A model generated the notes under the pieces. That model had not been told where the DNA came from and made no database searches. It worked only from the letters and a program-made list of their open reading frames with translations. From positions 52,950 to 116,949 of the forward strand of contig JBMNOZ010000002.1 of the NCBI GenBank assembly GCA_050943335.1: a stretch of DNA of 64,000 nucleotides, read 5' to 3'. This document shows, in pieces, positions 26,076 to 34,935 of this stretch. Positions within the stretch are counted from its first letter, which is position 1. Each line of letters opens with the position of its first letter. The stretch is from JBMNOZ01 sp050943335. GTDB taxonomy: Bacteria > Bacillota > Desulfitobacteriia > Desulfitobacteriales > Syntrophobotulaceae. The translations under genes were made by a program, and so were the position numbers.

Positions 26076-27641
26076 ATGAGAATCGAAAATGCAAAGGATT
26101 TTACAAACCCTCCTCTATCTTACTGGATTGCTTCCACTTCCAATACTGATTATCCTCCCTTGGATAAAGATATTAATGTGGATGTAGCGATTGTCGGTGG
26201 CGGGATCACCGGTATTTCCTGTGCCTATCAATTACAGCAAACGGGCTTGCAAACCGCCGTTTTAGAGGCCGATCGAATTGTAAAAGGAACAACCGGCCAT
26301 ACCACGGCTAAAATTACTTCCCAGCACGATCTCATCTATGATAAAATAGTGCGTTTTTTAGGTGAAGAACTGGGAAAACAGTACGCGGAGGCCAATGAAA
26401 ACGCTATCCGCGAGATTAAAAGAATTATAGACTTGCACAGTATAGACTGCGATTTCCTATCCCAATCGGCGTATGTGTTTACTCAGGATGATAAATACCT
26501 ACAAAAGATTCACGACGAAGCAAAAACCGCTTCCCGCCTAGGAATTGAAGCTAACTATGTAGAAAACATTCCTCTCCCGTTGGAAGTTAAAGGCGCCCTG
26601 CGTTTTGACAACCAGGCCCAGTTCCATCCTCGAAAGTATGCGCTTGCCTTGGCTAAAGCTATTTCACATAAAAACTGCGCTATTTATGAGCAAAGCAGAG
26701 TAGTGGACATTGAAGAAGGCGTCAATTATATTTTAACCACTGAACAGGGAAAAAAAATTACCGCCCAAAAGGTCATTATCGCCTCCCACTATCCTTTTTA
26801 CAATAAATCCGGCCTCTACTTTGCTCGGCTTTATACCGAAAGATCATACGCCCTGGCAATCCAGGCCGAAGAGCAGTATCCCGGGGGAATGTACATCAAT
26901 GCCGAAGACCCCACTCGTTCCTTACGAAGCCAAAACTCTGAGCAAGGAGAGTTAATTATTGTCGGCGGAGAGCATCATAAAACGGGTCAGGGTATTGATA
27001 CCGTCAAGCACTACGAAAATCTCGTTGACTTCGCTACAAAGATCTTTACGGTCCAAGATCTTCCGTATAGATGGTCTACTCAAGACTGCATGACTCTGGA
27101 TGACTTGCCCTATGTCGGGCTTTTTAGTCCCGACACTCCCCACCTCTATATTGCCACCGGTTTTGGAAAATGGGGAATGACAAACAGTACTGTCTCCGCC
27201 TTACTCTTAAAAGACTTAATTGTGAAAGGGGAAAGCCCCTGGCAAGATGTTTACAACCCTGCGCGACAAAATATAATCGCTTCTGCTAAAAACTTTGTGG
27301 TCCAAAATCTCAATGTCGCCAAAGAGCTCCTCAGCGGAAAACTTACCCCTCTGCCAGAAGACCTGGAGATCGAAAAGGGAGAAGGAAAAGTCTTTGAGAT
27401 CGAAGGCGAGAAAACCGGCGTTTTCAAAGATGAAAAAGGAGTCCTGCATCAGGTAAATACAACCTGCACCCATATGGGCTGTGAGTTAAACTGGAATTCT
27501 GCAGAAAGATCTTGGGACTGTCCTTGCCATGGCTCACGTTTTTCTTATCAAGGTAAAGTTATCGAGGGCCCTGCTTTAAAGCCTTTGACTACTAATAAGA
27601 ATGTTAATACTTTAGAAAAAGTCATTACAGAAGATTTCTGA
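26076..27641 (+). CDS. FAD-dependent oxidoreductase with a C-terminal Rieske domain
   Basis: The 521-residue protein has an N-terminal DAO-type FAD domain (VDVAIVGGGITGISCAYQLQQTGL, about residues 33-56; then TTGHTTAKITSQHDLIYD). The C-terminal domain is Rieske [2Fe-2S], with CTHMGC (about 466-471) and CPCHGSRFSYQGKVIEGPA (about 484-502), all four ligands intact. There is no signal peptide, so it is cytoplasmic. The substrate is unknown; relatives are annotated only as (DadA-like) Rieske oxidoreductases. The ATG has GGAGG upstream. It stands alone, with a short DUF4282 gene 120 bases downstream. Confidence 0.9.
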   Translation: MRIENAKDFTNPPLSYWIASTSNTDYPPLDKDINVDVAIVGGGITGISCAYQLQQTGLQTAVLEADRIVKGTTGHTTAKITSQHDLIYDKIVRFLGEELGKQYAEANENAIREIKRIIDLHSIDCDFLSQSAYVFTQDDKYLQKIHDEAKTASRLGIEANYVENIPLPLEVKGALRFDNQAQFHPRKYALALAKAISHKNCAIYEQSRVVDIEEGVNYILTTEQGKKITAQKVIIASHYPFYNKSGLYFARLYTERSYALAIQAEEQYPGGMYINAEDPTRSLRSQNSEQGELIIVGGEHHKTGQGIDTVKHYENLVDFATKIFTVQDLPYRWSTQDCMTLDDLPYVGLFSPDTPHLYIATGFGKWGMTNSTVSALLLKDLIVKGESPWQDVYNPARQNIIASAKNFVVQNLNVAKELLSGKLTPLPEDLEIEKGEGKVFEIEGEKTGVFKDEKGVLHQVNTTCTHMGCELNWNSAERSWDCPCHGSRFSYQGKVIEGPALKPLTTNKNVNTLEKVITEDF

Positions 27642-27761
27642 GAAACCTTGGAAATCAGCCCTCTCTTTAGACTCCCCCTTTCTACTATTATCTTTCTCGA
27701 CGTTCATACTTAAGTTGGGAAAAACATAATAATAGTAAAAACAAAAAAGGGAGTGGGGAGA

Positions 27762-28031
27762 ATGGGTAAGTTCAGTAGTTTTGAAAAGATGATAACCCCG
27801 ACAATAATAACAGTTCTTTTCTGGGTTGGGGTGATCCTCTCAATTGTAACCGGAATCGTCTCCATCATCAGCGGTTTTGCGATCGGAGAGGGAGCCATGG
27901 CCTTAAGCGGCCTTCTAATATTAATTCTAGGGCCGCTTTTCTCCAGAGTATATTGCGAATTATTAATTGTTATTTTTAAGATACATAAAACCTTGTTAGA
28001 TATCAATGAGAAATTGGAGAAAGAGTCCTAA
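27762..28031 (+). CDS. DUF4282 small membrane protein
   Basis: An 89-residue protein starting at ATG 27762, eight bases after AGGGAG, with two membrane segments (TPTIITVLFWVGVILSIVTGI and ALSGLLILILGPLFSRVYCELLIVIF). The end is a charged helix (HKTLLDINEKLEKES). The motif RVYCELLIVIFKIHKTLLDINE fits the DUF4282 family, whose function is unknown. A strong terminator follows at once. Confidence 0.75.
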   Translation: MGKFSSFEKMITPTIITVLFWVGVILSIVTGIVSIISGFAIGEGAMALSGLLILILGPLFSRVYCELLIVIFKIHKTLLDINEKLEKES

Positions 28032-28073
28032 AACAGGTGCGGCCCAAGAGGGTCGCACCCCTTGTTTTATTTT
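28030..28073 (+). terminator. Terminator between DUF4282 gene and convergent VOC gene
   Basis: AAAACAGGTGCG-GCCC pairs with GGGT-CGCACC-(CCTT)-GTTTT around AAGA, followed by ATTTTC. It directly follows the DUF4282 stop and touches the stop codon of the VOC gene on the other strand. Confidence 0.8.
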
Positions 28074-28433
28074 CTAAAGGTTTTCAAAAAACTGGACTTT
28101 TAAACCGTCAGGGTCAGTTACAAAGAAAAACCGAATCTTGGGGTTTGGTTGAAAAGGGCCGCTATGAAGAGGTATGTTTTTGGTCTCCAAAAATTTCAGC
28201 TTTTCATCCACGGAATTAACTTCAAAACCGATGGAGAGATCCCCTTTGCTTTCCGGCGCCTTATTTTTATCGCAGATCAACTCCAGTTCAGTTTCCCTTT
28301 TTCCCAAAAAGGCTATTTCTATCCCGGGGCCAGCTTGAAATCTTCTATTTACCGGTAATCCAACTATTTCTGTATAAAATTTAAGCGCTTCTTCCATGTT
28401 TTTGACCGGAACTGTAATCCAACTTATTTTCAT
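28074..28433 (-). CDS. VOC-family (glyoxalase-like) protein
   Basis: A 119-residue protein of one VOC domain: MKISWITVPVKNMEEALKFYTEIVGLPV at the start, ELICDKN in the middle and the C-terminal FFVTDPDGLKVQFFENL. It probably dimerises to form a metal site. Members include glyoxalases, dioxygenases and antibiotic-binding proteins; nothing here fixes the substrate. It is a single gene facing the DUF4282 gene. Confidence 0.85.
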   Translation of the reverse strand: MKISWITVPVKNMEEALKFYTEIVGLPVNRRFQAGPGIEIAFLGKRETELELICDKNKAPESKGDLSIGFEVNSVDEKLKFLETKNIPLHSGPFQPNPKIRFFFVTDPDGLKVQFFENL

Positions 28434-28506
28434 TATTATTCCTCCCTTCCTAAGCTCTTAAATATCTTACCCTTGTTAAAGATATCTAAACATATGCTCG
28501 CTTCCC

Positions 28507-29823
28507 CTAAAGCATTTGATTCAGAGTCTCGGCGATTTCTTTGAGAAACTGTTCCGTGTTGACAGCTTTTTTGTTCGGAAGTTTGGAGATTTGTGCCAAA
28601 TCCTTGGTCATAACTCCTTTTTCAATTGTCTTAAGGGCAGCAGATTCTAGCTGATCCGCAAACTCTATCAGAGCAGTTAAATTATCTAATTCCCCCCGTT
28701 TCCGCAGAGCCCCAGTCCAAGCAAAAAGGGTGGCCATAGGATTGGTAGAGGTTTCCTCTCCACTTAGATGCTGATAATAATGTCTGGTTACTGTGCCGTG
28801 AGCAGCCTCATATTCATAACAACCTAAGGGCGAAACAAGCACCGAGGTCATCATGGCCAGACTGCCAAAGGCCGTAGCAACCAAATCAGACATAATATCT
28901 CCATCGTAATTTTTACAAGCCCATATAAAGCCACCCTCGGAGCGAATAACTCGGGCCACAGCATCGTCGATTAAAGTATAAAAGTATTCTATTCCTGCTT
29001 CGAGAAACTTTTGTTTATATTCCTGCTCGTAAATTTCCTGGAACAACTGTTTAAAAGTCTGGTCGTATTGCTCGGAAATAGTGTCTTTTGTCCCAAACCA
29101 TAAATCCTGTTTCAACTCCAAAGCGTAATCAAAACAGGAGCGCGCAAAACTCTCAATGGAACGATCGAGATTATAAACCCCCATCAAAACACCCTTGCTG
29201 GGAAAATCAAATATGGTTTGCCGAAATTTTTCTCCCTTCTCCGAGGTATATAGCAGTTCTGCTCTCCCCGGCTCTAAAACCCGATATTCCACATTCTTGT
29301 ATATATCGCCATATGCATGGCGGGCAATTGTTATTGGTTTTTTCCAGGTTACTACCAAGGGTTCTATTCCTTGAACTACAATCGGAGTACGAAACACTGT
29401 GCCATCTAAGAAATCCCTAATGGTAGCGTTCGGGCTCTTCCACACTTTTTTTAAATTATATTCCTTAACTCTCTGAGCATTAGGGGTTATAGTCGCACAT
29501 TTTACACCCACCCCGTATTTTTTTATCGCCTGAGCCGCTTCAATGGTAATTTGATCCTCAGTTTGGTCACGGTTTTTCAGCCCTAGATCATAGTATTCCG
29601 TTTTTAAGTCCAGATAGGGATAAAGCAGGATTTCTTTAATGCGTTTCCAAATAATCCTGGTCATTTCATCCCCATCTAATTCCACTATCGGAACTTGCAT
29701 TTGGATTTTCTGACGGGCCCCCCCTTTCAGAAGGGTCTTGCTTTGTTTATTTCCCTGGTTTTTAACTCTTTCAGCGAGAAATTGGTTGTAAGCATAACGA
29801 CAAGGACCGCTTCTTTGTTTCAT
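28507..29823 (-). CDS. icd: NADP-dependent isocitrate dehydrogenase with a TnpB-derived N-terminal leader
   Basis: The main protein (MQVPIVELDGDEMTRIIWKRI onward, 397 residues) is an IDH1-type isocitrate dehydrogenase, converting isocitrate to 2-oxoglutarate and CO2 in the oxidative branch of the TCA cycle. NADP binding and substrate motifs are seen (KSPNATIRDFLDGTVFRTPI; AHGTVTRHYYQHLSGEETSTNP). The ATG that starts this family-like part has no binding site within reach (a G-rich run is over 20 bases away). ATG 29823 has AGGAAGG at correct spacing and adds 41 residues. Of these GPCRYAYNQFLAERVKN is clearly like the N-terminus of an IS605-type TnpB. I infer that the gene is now expressed from a captured transposase start. 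Confidence 0.9.
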   Translation of the reverse strand: MKQRSGPCRYAYNQFLAERVKNQGNKQSKTLLKGGARQKIQMQVPIVELDGDEMTRIIWKRIKEILLYPYLDLKTEYYDLGLKNRDQTEDQITIEAAQAIKKYGVGVKCATITPNAQRVKEYNLKKVWKSPNATIRDFLDGTVFRTPIVVQGIEPLVVTWKKPITIARHAYGDIYKNVEYRVLEPGRAELLYTSEKGEKFRQTIFDFPSKGVLMGVYNLDRSIESFARSCFDYALELKQDLWFGTKDTISEQYDQTFKQLFQEIYEQEYKQKFLEAGIEYFYTLIDDAVARVIRSEGGFIWACKNYDGDIMSDLVATAFGSLAMMTSVLVSPLGCYEYEAAHGTVTRHYYQHLSGEETSTNPMATLFAWTGALRKRGELDNLTALIEFADQLESAALKTIEKGVMTKDLAQISKLPNKKAVNTEQFLKEIAETLNQML

Positions 29824-30109
29824 GACTCACCTTCCTAAATCCTTTTTAAAAATGAAGTAAAAACTCCCTATTTGGTACATAATAACGTATAACGGATCAA
29901 ATAACAAAGCTATAAGTATAACATCTTTACATACCGCCTCTTCATAGAGCAATATTTTTTAGCTTTGGTAAACGGATTGAAAAAGGTGTAAATATGCAGT
30001 GCAGATATCGGGAAGGCCGAAGTAACAATTACTTGCCGTCGGTGTTGGGGTAAGTGGTCATATCTTGTCCCTCAAAACACTGACCTAAGCTCTCTTATTA
30101 AAAATATGC

Positions 30110-30115
30110 TATAAT
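30110..30115 (+). promoter_or_regulatory. Possible -10 element upstream of nadE
   Basis: TATAAT lies 40 bases before the nadE start codon. I see no good -35 at 17 bases. The rest of the 331-base gap (29824-30154) between icd and nadE holds no gene that I can support. Confidence 0.35.
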
Positions 30116-30154
30116 AATCCCAAAATAATTACCTTATTGAAGGGATTTGTTGGG

Positions 30155-32143
30155 ATGTATGAAACTTGGAAACTGGGCTATGTAAGAGTCGGGGCGGCAG
30201 TTCCTAGGGTACAAATAGGTAACCCCGCCGCTAACAGCGCAGAGATTATAGCTCTGCTCCATAAAGCAGCAGCAAACGGAGTTAGTGTTTTGGTATTTCC
30301 CGAGCTCTCTCTCTCCGGATACAACTGTGGAGACCTTTTCCACCAGCCTTTGCTTTTAAATAAAACTCTAGACTCTTTACAATTATTACTTCAAGAAACA
30401 GAGAAAAGTAATTGCCCGGTATTAACCATTGTCGGATTCCCTTTAGACGTTGATAACAAGTTGTTTGACTGTGCCGCTGTGATTTATAAAGGGACTATAC
30501 TCGGAATAATACCCAAAACATCACTTTCTAACCATAATGGTTTCTATGAAAGCAGATGGTTTACTCCTTCTCAAAACAGGCAAAACAACATGGTTGAACT
30601 GTGCTCACAGCAAGTCCCCTTTGGAGAAGACCTATTATTTAAGGATTCTTCCCTCGGACTTTGTTTCGGGGTGGAGATTGGTAGAGATTTGTTAATGCCT
30701 ATTCCTCCAAGCGCACAACATGCCTTACAGGGTGCTAATTTAATTTTAAACCCGGCCGCTGACAATGAACAGGTAGGCCTAAGGGAGTATCAACAAAGGC
30801 TAATAACCCAGCATTCGGCGCGTTGTTCAGCCGCCTATGTTTATAGTTCCGCCGGCCCCAGCGAATCCTCCGTCGATATGGTGTTCGGTGGTGGGCTTTT
30901 AATTGCAGAGTTAGGAGAAATCTTAGCTGAAAGTAATTATCAGGAATCAAAAATTATTTTCGCCGATATCGATCTTCAGAAAATCGCAAGTGAACGGAGA
31001 AGGAATACCAGTTTTACCGGGAAACTAATCCCGACCTACCGGGTAATTTCATTTCAATTAACTCCTCCAACAAATCTCAACTCTGCGAACAGAGCAAATA
31101 CTAGCCAAGTTTTAAACCTTAAAAGAACTTTCAATCCCTATCCCTTTGTCCCCGCAGAAAGAGAAGCCCGTGAAAAGCGTTGCCGGGAAATTTTTAATAT
31201 CCAGGCCACTGGTTTAGCAGAAAAGATTGCCAAAACCAAGTTCCGTCGTGCGGTAATAGGAATTTCGGGTGGGCTGGACTCCACTCTAGCGTTACTCGTC
31301 TGTATAGAGGCCTTTACGAGACTAAAATTACCTCCTACTCAAATTTTAGGGGTAACTATGCCCGGTTTCGGAACCAGCAACAGAACTAAAAATAACTCCT
31401 TGGAGTTAATGGCTGAACTGGGAATTGACAGCAGAGAGATTTCAATTACCTCAGCCTGTAATCAACACTTTCTCGACATCGGCCACGATCCAGAAATTCA
31501 TGACAGGACTTACGAAAATGTTCAAGCTAGAGAAAGAACACAAATTTTAATGGACCTGGCCAATAAGGAGAGCGGTCTCGTAGTGGGAACGGGAGATTTA
31601 TCAGAGTTAGCGCTGGGCTGGTGTACTTACAACGGCGACCATATGAGCCATTATAACGTAAATGCTGGGATCCCTAAAACCCTAATTAAGCATATGGTCT
31701 CCTGGTATGCTTCTATTTCAGAAAACCGTAATCTTACTAGGATTCTTAGGGATATCCTGGCGACTCCTATTAGCCCCGAGTTACTGCCCTTAAACGGGAA
31801 TGAGAAAATAGAACAAAAAACCGAGGAAGTACTCGGTTCTTACGATCTACACGATTTTTTCCTTTACTATATGATCCGGTGGGGTTTCTCTCCGGCTAAA
31901 ATTTTCGTTCTCGCTTGCCAAGCATTTCAAGACACTTTTGAAGCCCAGGAAATCCTTAAGAGTTTAAATATTTTTTACCGCCGGTTTTTCAGTCAACAAT
32001 TTAAGCGTTCTTGTTTTCCAGAAGGACCTAAAATTGGTTCTGTCCACCTTTCTTCCCGTACCGATTGGCGAATGCCAAGTGAGGTTAGCGCCTCAGACTG
32101 GCTTGATGAACTAAAAAAGCTTAAAAAGTCCCTTGAGCAGTGA
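30155..32143 (+). CDS. nadE: Glutamine-hydrolysing NAD+ synthetase
   Basis: NadE amidates nicotinate adenine dinucleotide to NAD+. The 662-residue form starts at ATG 30155 with AAGGGA nine bases upstream (a TTG at 30137 is also open). The N-terminal domain is a nitrilase-type glutaminase (VLVFPELSLSGYNCGDLF with the Glu, IIPKTSLSNHNGFYE with the Lys, LGLCFGVEIGRDL with the Cys). The C-terminal synthetase has the PP-loop motif ISGGLDST (about residue 370), MPGFGTSNRTKNN, and GTGDLSELALGWCTYNGDHMSHYN. It is a single gene, ended by a terminator shared with the convergent radical SAM gene. Confidence 0.96.
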   Translation: MYETWKLGYVRVGAAVPRVQIGNPAANSAEIIALLHKAAANGVSVLVFPELSLSGYNCGDLFHQPLLLNKTLDSLQLLLQETEKSNCPVLTIVGFPLDVDNKLFDCAAVIYKGTILGIIPKTSLSNHNGFYESRWFTPSQNRQNNMVELCSQQVPFGEDLLFKDSSLGLCFGVEIGRDLLMPIPPSAQHALQGANLILNPAADNEQVGLREYQQRLITQHSARCSAAYVYSSAGPSESSVDMVFGGGLLIAELGEILAESNYQESKIIFADIDLQKIASERRRNTSFTGKLIPTYRVISFQLTPPTNLNSANRANTSQVLNLKRTFNPYPFVPAEREAREKRCREIFNIQATGLAEKIAKTKFRRAVIGISGGLDSTLALLVCIEAFTRLKLPPTQILGVTMPGFGTSNRTKNNSLELMAELGIDSREISITSACNQHFLDIGHDPEIHDRTYENVQARERTQILMDLANKESGLVVGTGDLSELALGWCTYNGDHMSHYNVNAGIPKTLIKHMVSWYASISENRNLTRILRDILATPISPELLPLNGNEKIEQKTEEVLGSYDLHDFFLYYMIRWGFSPAKIFVLACQAFQDTFEAQEILKSLNIFYRRFFSQQFKRSCFPEGPKIGSVHLSSRTDWRMPSEVSASDWLDELKKLKKSLEQ

Positions 32144-32251
32144 TTAGAGGTGAGACTCTTGTCGCTCTCACAGAGGGCTATAATATCATTTCGCATAAGG
32201 TGGCGGGGAAGAGCACCACTACTTTTAATCGGATCCATATGAGATAAAAGA

Positions 32252-32288
32252 AAAGTGAGTCAAAGTTACCTCCTTGACTCACTTTTTT
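32252..32288. terminator. Bidirectional terminator between nadE and the radical SAM gene
   Basis: AAAGTGAGTCAA pairs with TTGACTCACTTT around AGTTACCTCC. Six T follow on the plus strand, and on the minus strand the stem ends in TTTTC. It lies between two converging genes. Confidence 0.9.
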
Positions 32289-32293
32289 GGTTA

Positions 32294-33376
32294 CTAAGCT
32301 AAACCTACAAATTTTTCTCCGGAATTAACCATTTTTCGGACTTTAAAGATATGACAACCAGCGCTGCATACTCTATTTTTCCTCTTATCGCAATCCTGAC
32401 ATTCCGAAGAAGTATAAAAATCGCGTGTTTCGCGGTCAACATTTTTTTCGTAAAAGGCAATCAGATCACTAATGCCTTCAAAATCCCGGATGTTTTGTTT
32501 AGTGTGTTCTGAAAGTCCAAAGCATCTAACTGCTGTTAAGTCAGGAAGAATATCTATCACGGGCGTGCATTTTTGCAGTTCACAAATAATTGAGCGCTCC
32601 CAGAAACTTTGTCCATAAACATCTCTATTTTTTCTAAGGATATTACTATTATAATTTTTAAGGTATTCCCTTAAATGCTCTTTAATCCCCATCAGATTTT
32701 TGATTTCTTCCTCGGTTAAGAGGCAAAGGGGCATAAAGTTGCAATCAAACCCAGGAATCACTCCGGCCTTTAACAAATCCATGGTAAAGTTCATAACTAC
32801 AGGTTTCATTTTTTTAAAATAAGCTAAAGAATCTTTTTCATCCAGGTCATTGGAGGGCACAGAGATAGACATTCTAAGGGAATCGCATTGAAACTCTTCC
32901 ACCAAATCAAGAACATAACTGTAATCGAAATCGGGCTTATACAAATTAATGCTTAATTTAAAGCGCCCTTCACCGATGTGTTCGTGAATAAACTTATTGA
33001 TGTTTTCGCGCATCTTATCGTATTTAGCTTTTCCCATATCTTCCGGCGAATTGCAATTTACCAGCATGCGAAACTTTCTGTCTTCCAAAAGTTCAGGTCG
33101 AATATTTTCGAGGGTAACGGCATTTGTAAAGATCATTACGGGATAAGCCCGCACATCCTTGATAGCTATTTCTAAGGCTTCATTGATATGCTTATAAATT
33201 GTCGGTTCTCCCCCAATGATCCCTACTTGCTGGTGGGAGCCATCCCCTAAAACGAATTCCAAAGCCTCTTTGAAATCTTCCAAGGTCATTTCCTTGGGGT
33301 TTTGATTGACAAATTCCGAAGCAAAACAATACGGGCAACGTAAATTGCAGGCTTCGTTGACCATTATATTAGCCAT
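32294..33376 (-). CDS. Radical SAM protein with a SPASM-like C-terminus
   Basis: Starting at ATG 33376 (360 residues) puts the cluster motif CNLRCPYCF (C-x3-C-x2-C) at about residues 9-17. An upstream frame to 33472 adds an unlike N-terminus overlapping the MFS gene. GGEPTIYKHINEAL is the SAM-binding glycine motif. The C-terminal part has further cysteines, including CTPVIDILPDLTAVRCFG and CQDCDKRKNRVCSAGC, the latter like a SPASM auxiliary cluster. This layout occurs in peptide-modifying and enzyme-maturing enzymes. It lies downstream of the MFS and transhydroxylase genes on the same strand. Its substrate is unknown. Confidence 0.85.
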   Translation of the reverse strand: MANIMVNEACNLRCPYCFASEFVNQNPKEMTLEDFKEALEFVLGDGSHQQVGIIGGEPTIYKHINEALEIAIKDVRAYPVMIFTNAVTLENIRPELLEDRKFRMLVNCNSPEDMGKAKYDKMRENINKFIHEHIGEGRFKLSINLYKPDFDYSYVLDLVEEFQCDSLRMSISVPSNDLDEKDSLAYFKKMKPVVMNFTMDLLKAGVIPGFDCNFMPLCLLTEEEIKNLMGIKEHLREYLKNYNSNILRKNRDVYGQSFWERSIICELQKCTPVIDILPDLTAVRCFGLSEHTKQNIRDFEGISDLIAFYEKNVDRETRDFYTSSECQDCDKRKNRVCSAGCHIFKVRKMVNSGEKFVGLA

Positions 33377-33422
33377 TTTTCCACCACCATTCTTAATTAA
33401 TACGTATTGTTTCCTTTTTTTA

Positions 33423-34640
33423 TTATTTCCGGGCGGCCGGCTTTTTAAAGGTAAAGGTAACAAGGAAAACAAATACTAGTAAAGCACAAGCCACAAAATA
33501 AGCTGTAGTATAGGTTTTGGTAGCATCGTAAAATGCCGCTGCCATCATAGGCCCTATTACGCCGCCAAACCCCCATCCAGTCATTATGAGGCCGTAATTA
33601 ACTCCGAAATTTTTAATGCCAAATAAGTCGATAACAGTTGCCGGGAAGACAGAGAAGCTTGCCCCATAACAAAGACCCGCAACGGATATTCCAATAGCCA
33701 GTGTTGCAACATTGGAATAAAGAGCAAAGGCTAACATATTAAGGGCTTGAAGCATGAAGATTACCCGCATCAGATTTATTCGACCGATCTTATCGGAAAC
33801 CATTCCTCCAAGGAATCTTCCGGTAGCATTAAATACAGAAAGTAAAATTACTAGATAAAACCCACCTTGCCAACCGATTTGAACTTCAGCTATTTTAGCA
33901 GCGTGAGCGATGACCATTAGACCTGCTGAGGCTGAGAAAGCATACATAAGCCATAGTTTGTAAAAGCTAAAGTTCTTTAACATTCCTCTCCAATCTACAT
34001 CCTTAGCAAAGGTCTGAGGAGCGGAAGCTGTATCTTTCTTTTTCTCGGCTTTACTTTGAGGAACATAGCCTTTAGGAGGATTTGTTAATATTTGAGCCAA
34101 AAGCACCATTAAGACAAGAGCTCCGATACCTAAGTATAAAAAGGTCTTCTCAATACCTACACTTTGGAGAAGAACATTTGTTAACGGCGCATAGAAGACT
34201 GCAGAAATCCCAATTCCGGCAACTGCTATTCCGGTGATCATCCCCTTTTTCTCAGGAGGGAACCATTTAATAGCGGCTGGCGCTGTGGAAACGTTAGCAA
34301 TTCCAATTCCGGAGCCGGTAATAATACCAAAAGTAATAGCAAGTCCCGCTGGAGTCAGAAAGAAACAAGAAAGAATTAACCCCCCACCCAGCAAAATACC
34401 GGCCAGTGTTGCCGTGAGCCGCGGTCCTTTAATATCCTGAATCCGTCCAAAAAAGACCATAGAAATAACAAAAGATACCGTTACCAAGGTGTAAGGGAGA
34501 GAAGCTTCTTTACTTGTCCACATTAAATCATTGATAAGTGCTTTACTTATAATGCTCCAAATATAGAGGATACCAATAATTACATTAATGATGGTAGCCG
34601 TCCATAAGACCGACCAGGCCCTAAGCTTCATTTTTTCCAT
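33423..34640 (-). CDS. OFA-type MFS transporter
   Basis: The 405-residue carrier has twelve membrane segments and resembles the oxalate/formate antiporter (OFA) family: WTATIINVIIGILYIWSIISKALIND at the start, then FGRIQDIKGPRLTA and FPPEKKGMITGIAVAGIGISAVFYAPL. The second half has GRFLGGMVSDKIGRINLMRVIF. Members exchange small carboxylates across the membrane. A terminator separates it from athS upstream, but the order suggests one locus. A link to uptake of an aromatic acid such as gallate or release of a product is inference. Confidence 0.85.
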   Translation of the reverse strand: MEKMKLRAWSVLWTATIINVIIGILYIWSIISKALINDLMWTSKEASLPYTLVTVSFVISMVFFGRIQDIKGPRLTATLAGILLGGGLILSCFFLTPAGLAITFGIITGSGIGIANVSTAPAAIKWFPPEKKGMITGIAVAGIGISAVFYAPLTNVLLQSVGIEKTFLYLGIGALVLMVLLAQILTNPPKGYVPQSKAEKKKDTASAPQTFAKDVDWRGMLKNFSFYKLWLMYAFSASAGLMVIAHAAKIAEVQIGWQGGFYLVILLSVFNATGRFLGGMVSDKIGRINLMRVIFMLQALNMLAFALYSNVATLAIGISVAGLCYGASFSVFPATVIDLFGIKNFGVNYGLIMTGWGFGGVIGPMMAAAFYDATKTYTTAYFVACALLVFVFLVTFTFKKPAARK

Positions 34641-34835
34641 CTTGCATTTTACTCCTTTTTCTTATTATAATTATATTTTATCATTTAATATCAAATGATT
34701 ACAATCTTATTTTGTCTTCGTTAGGTCAGCCCGTAGATAGCTTGCTTCCAATCAGCAAAGATTAAAAACTTTCTGCGAATCCAAAAATGTATAAGCATAG
34801 GAAATGATTATTTTCTTAATCAAAAAAACTTTAAA

Positions 34836-34872
34836 GAAAAGGCCGCGCAAAACTCTAGATTTTGCACGGCCT
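34836..34872 (-). terminator. Terminator after the Fe-S small subunit gene
   Basis: AGGCCGCGCAAAA (34840-34852) pairs with TTTTGCACGGCCT, one mismatch, around CTCTAGA; on the minus strand TTTTCTTT follows. It ends the athL-athS transcript about 65 bases past the stop. Confidence 0.88.
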
Positions 34873-34935
34873 ATCCATATCCCAGGGAATTGGATTTTCT
34901 CCCTTAGTTAGCTCCAGTCAAGGGGTAGATATCTT

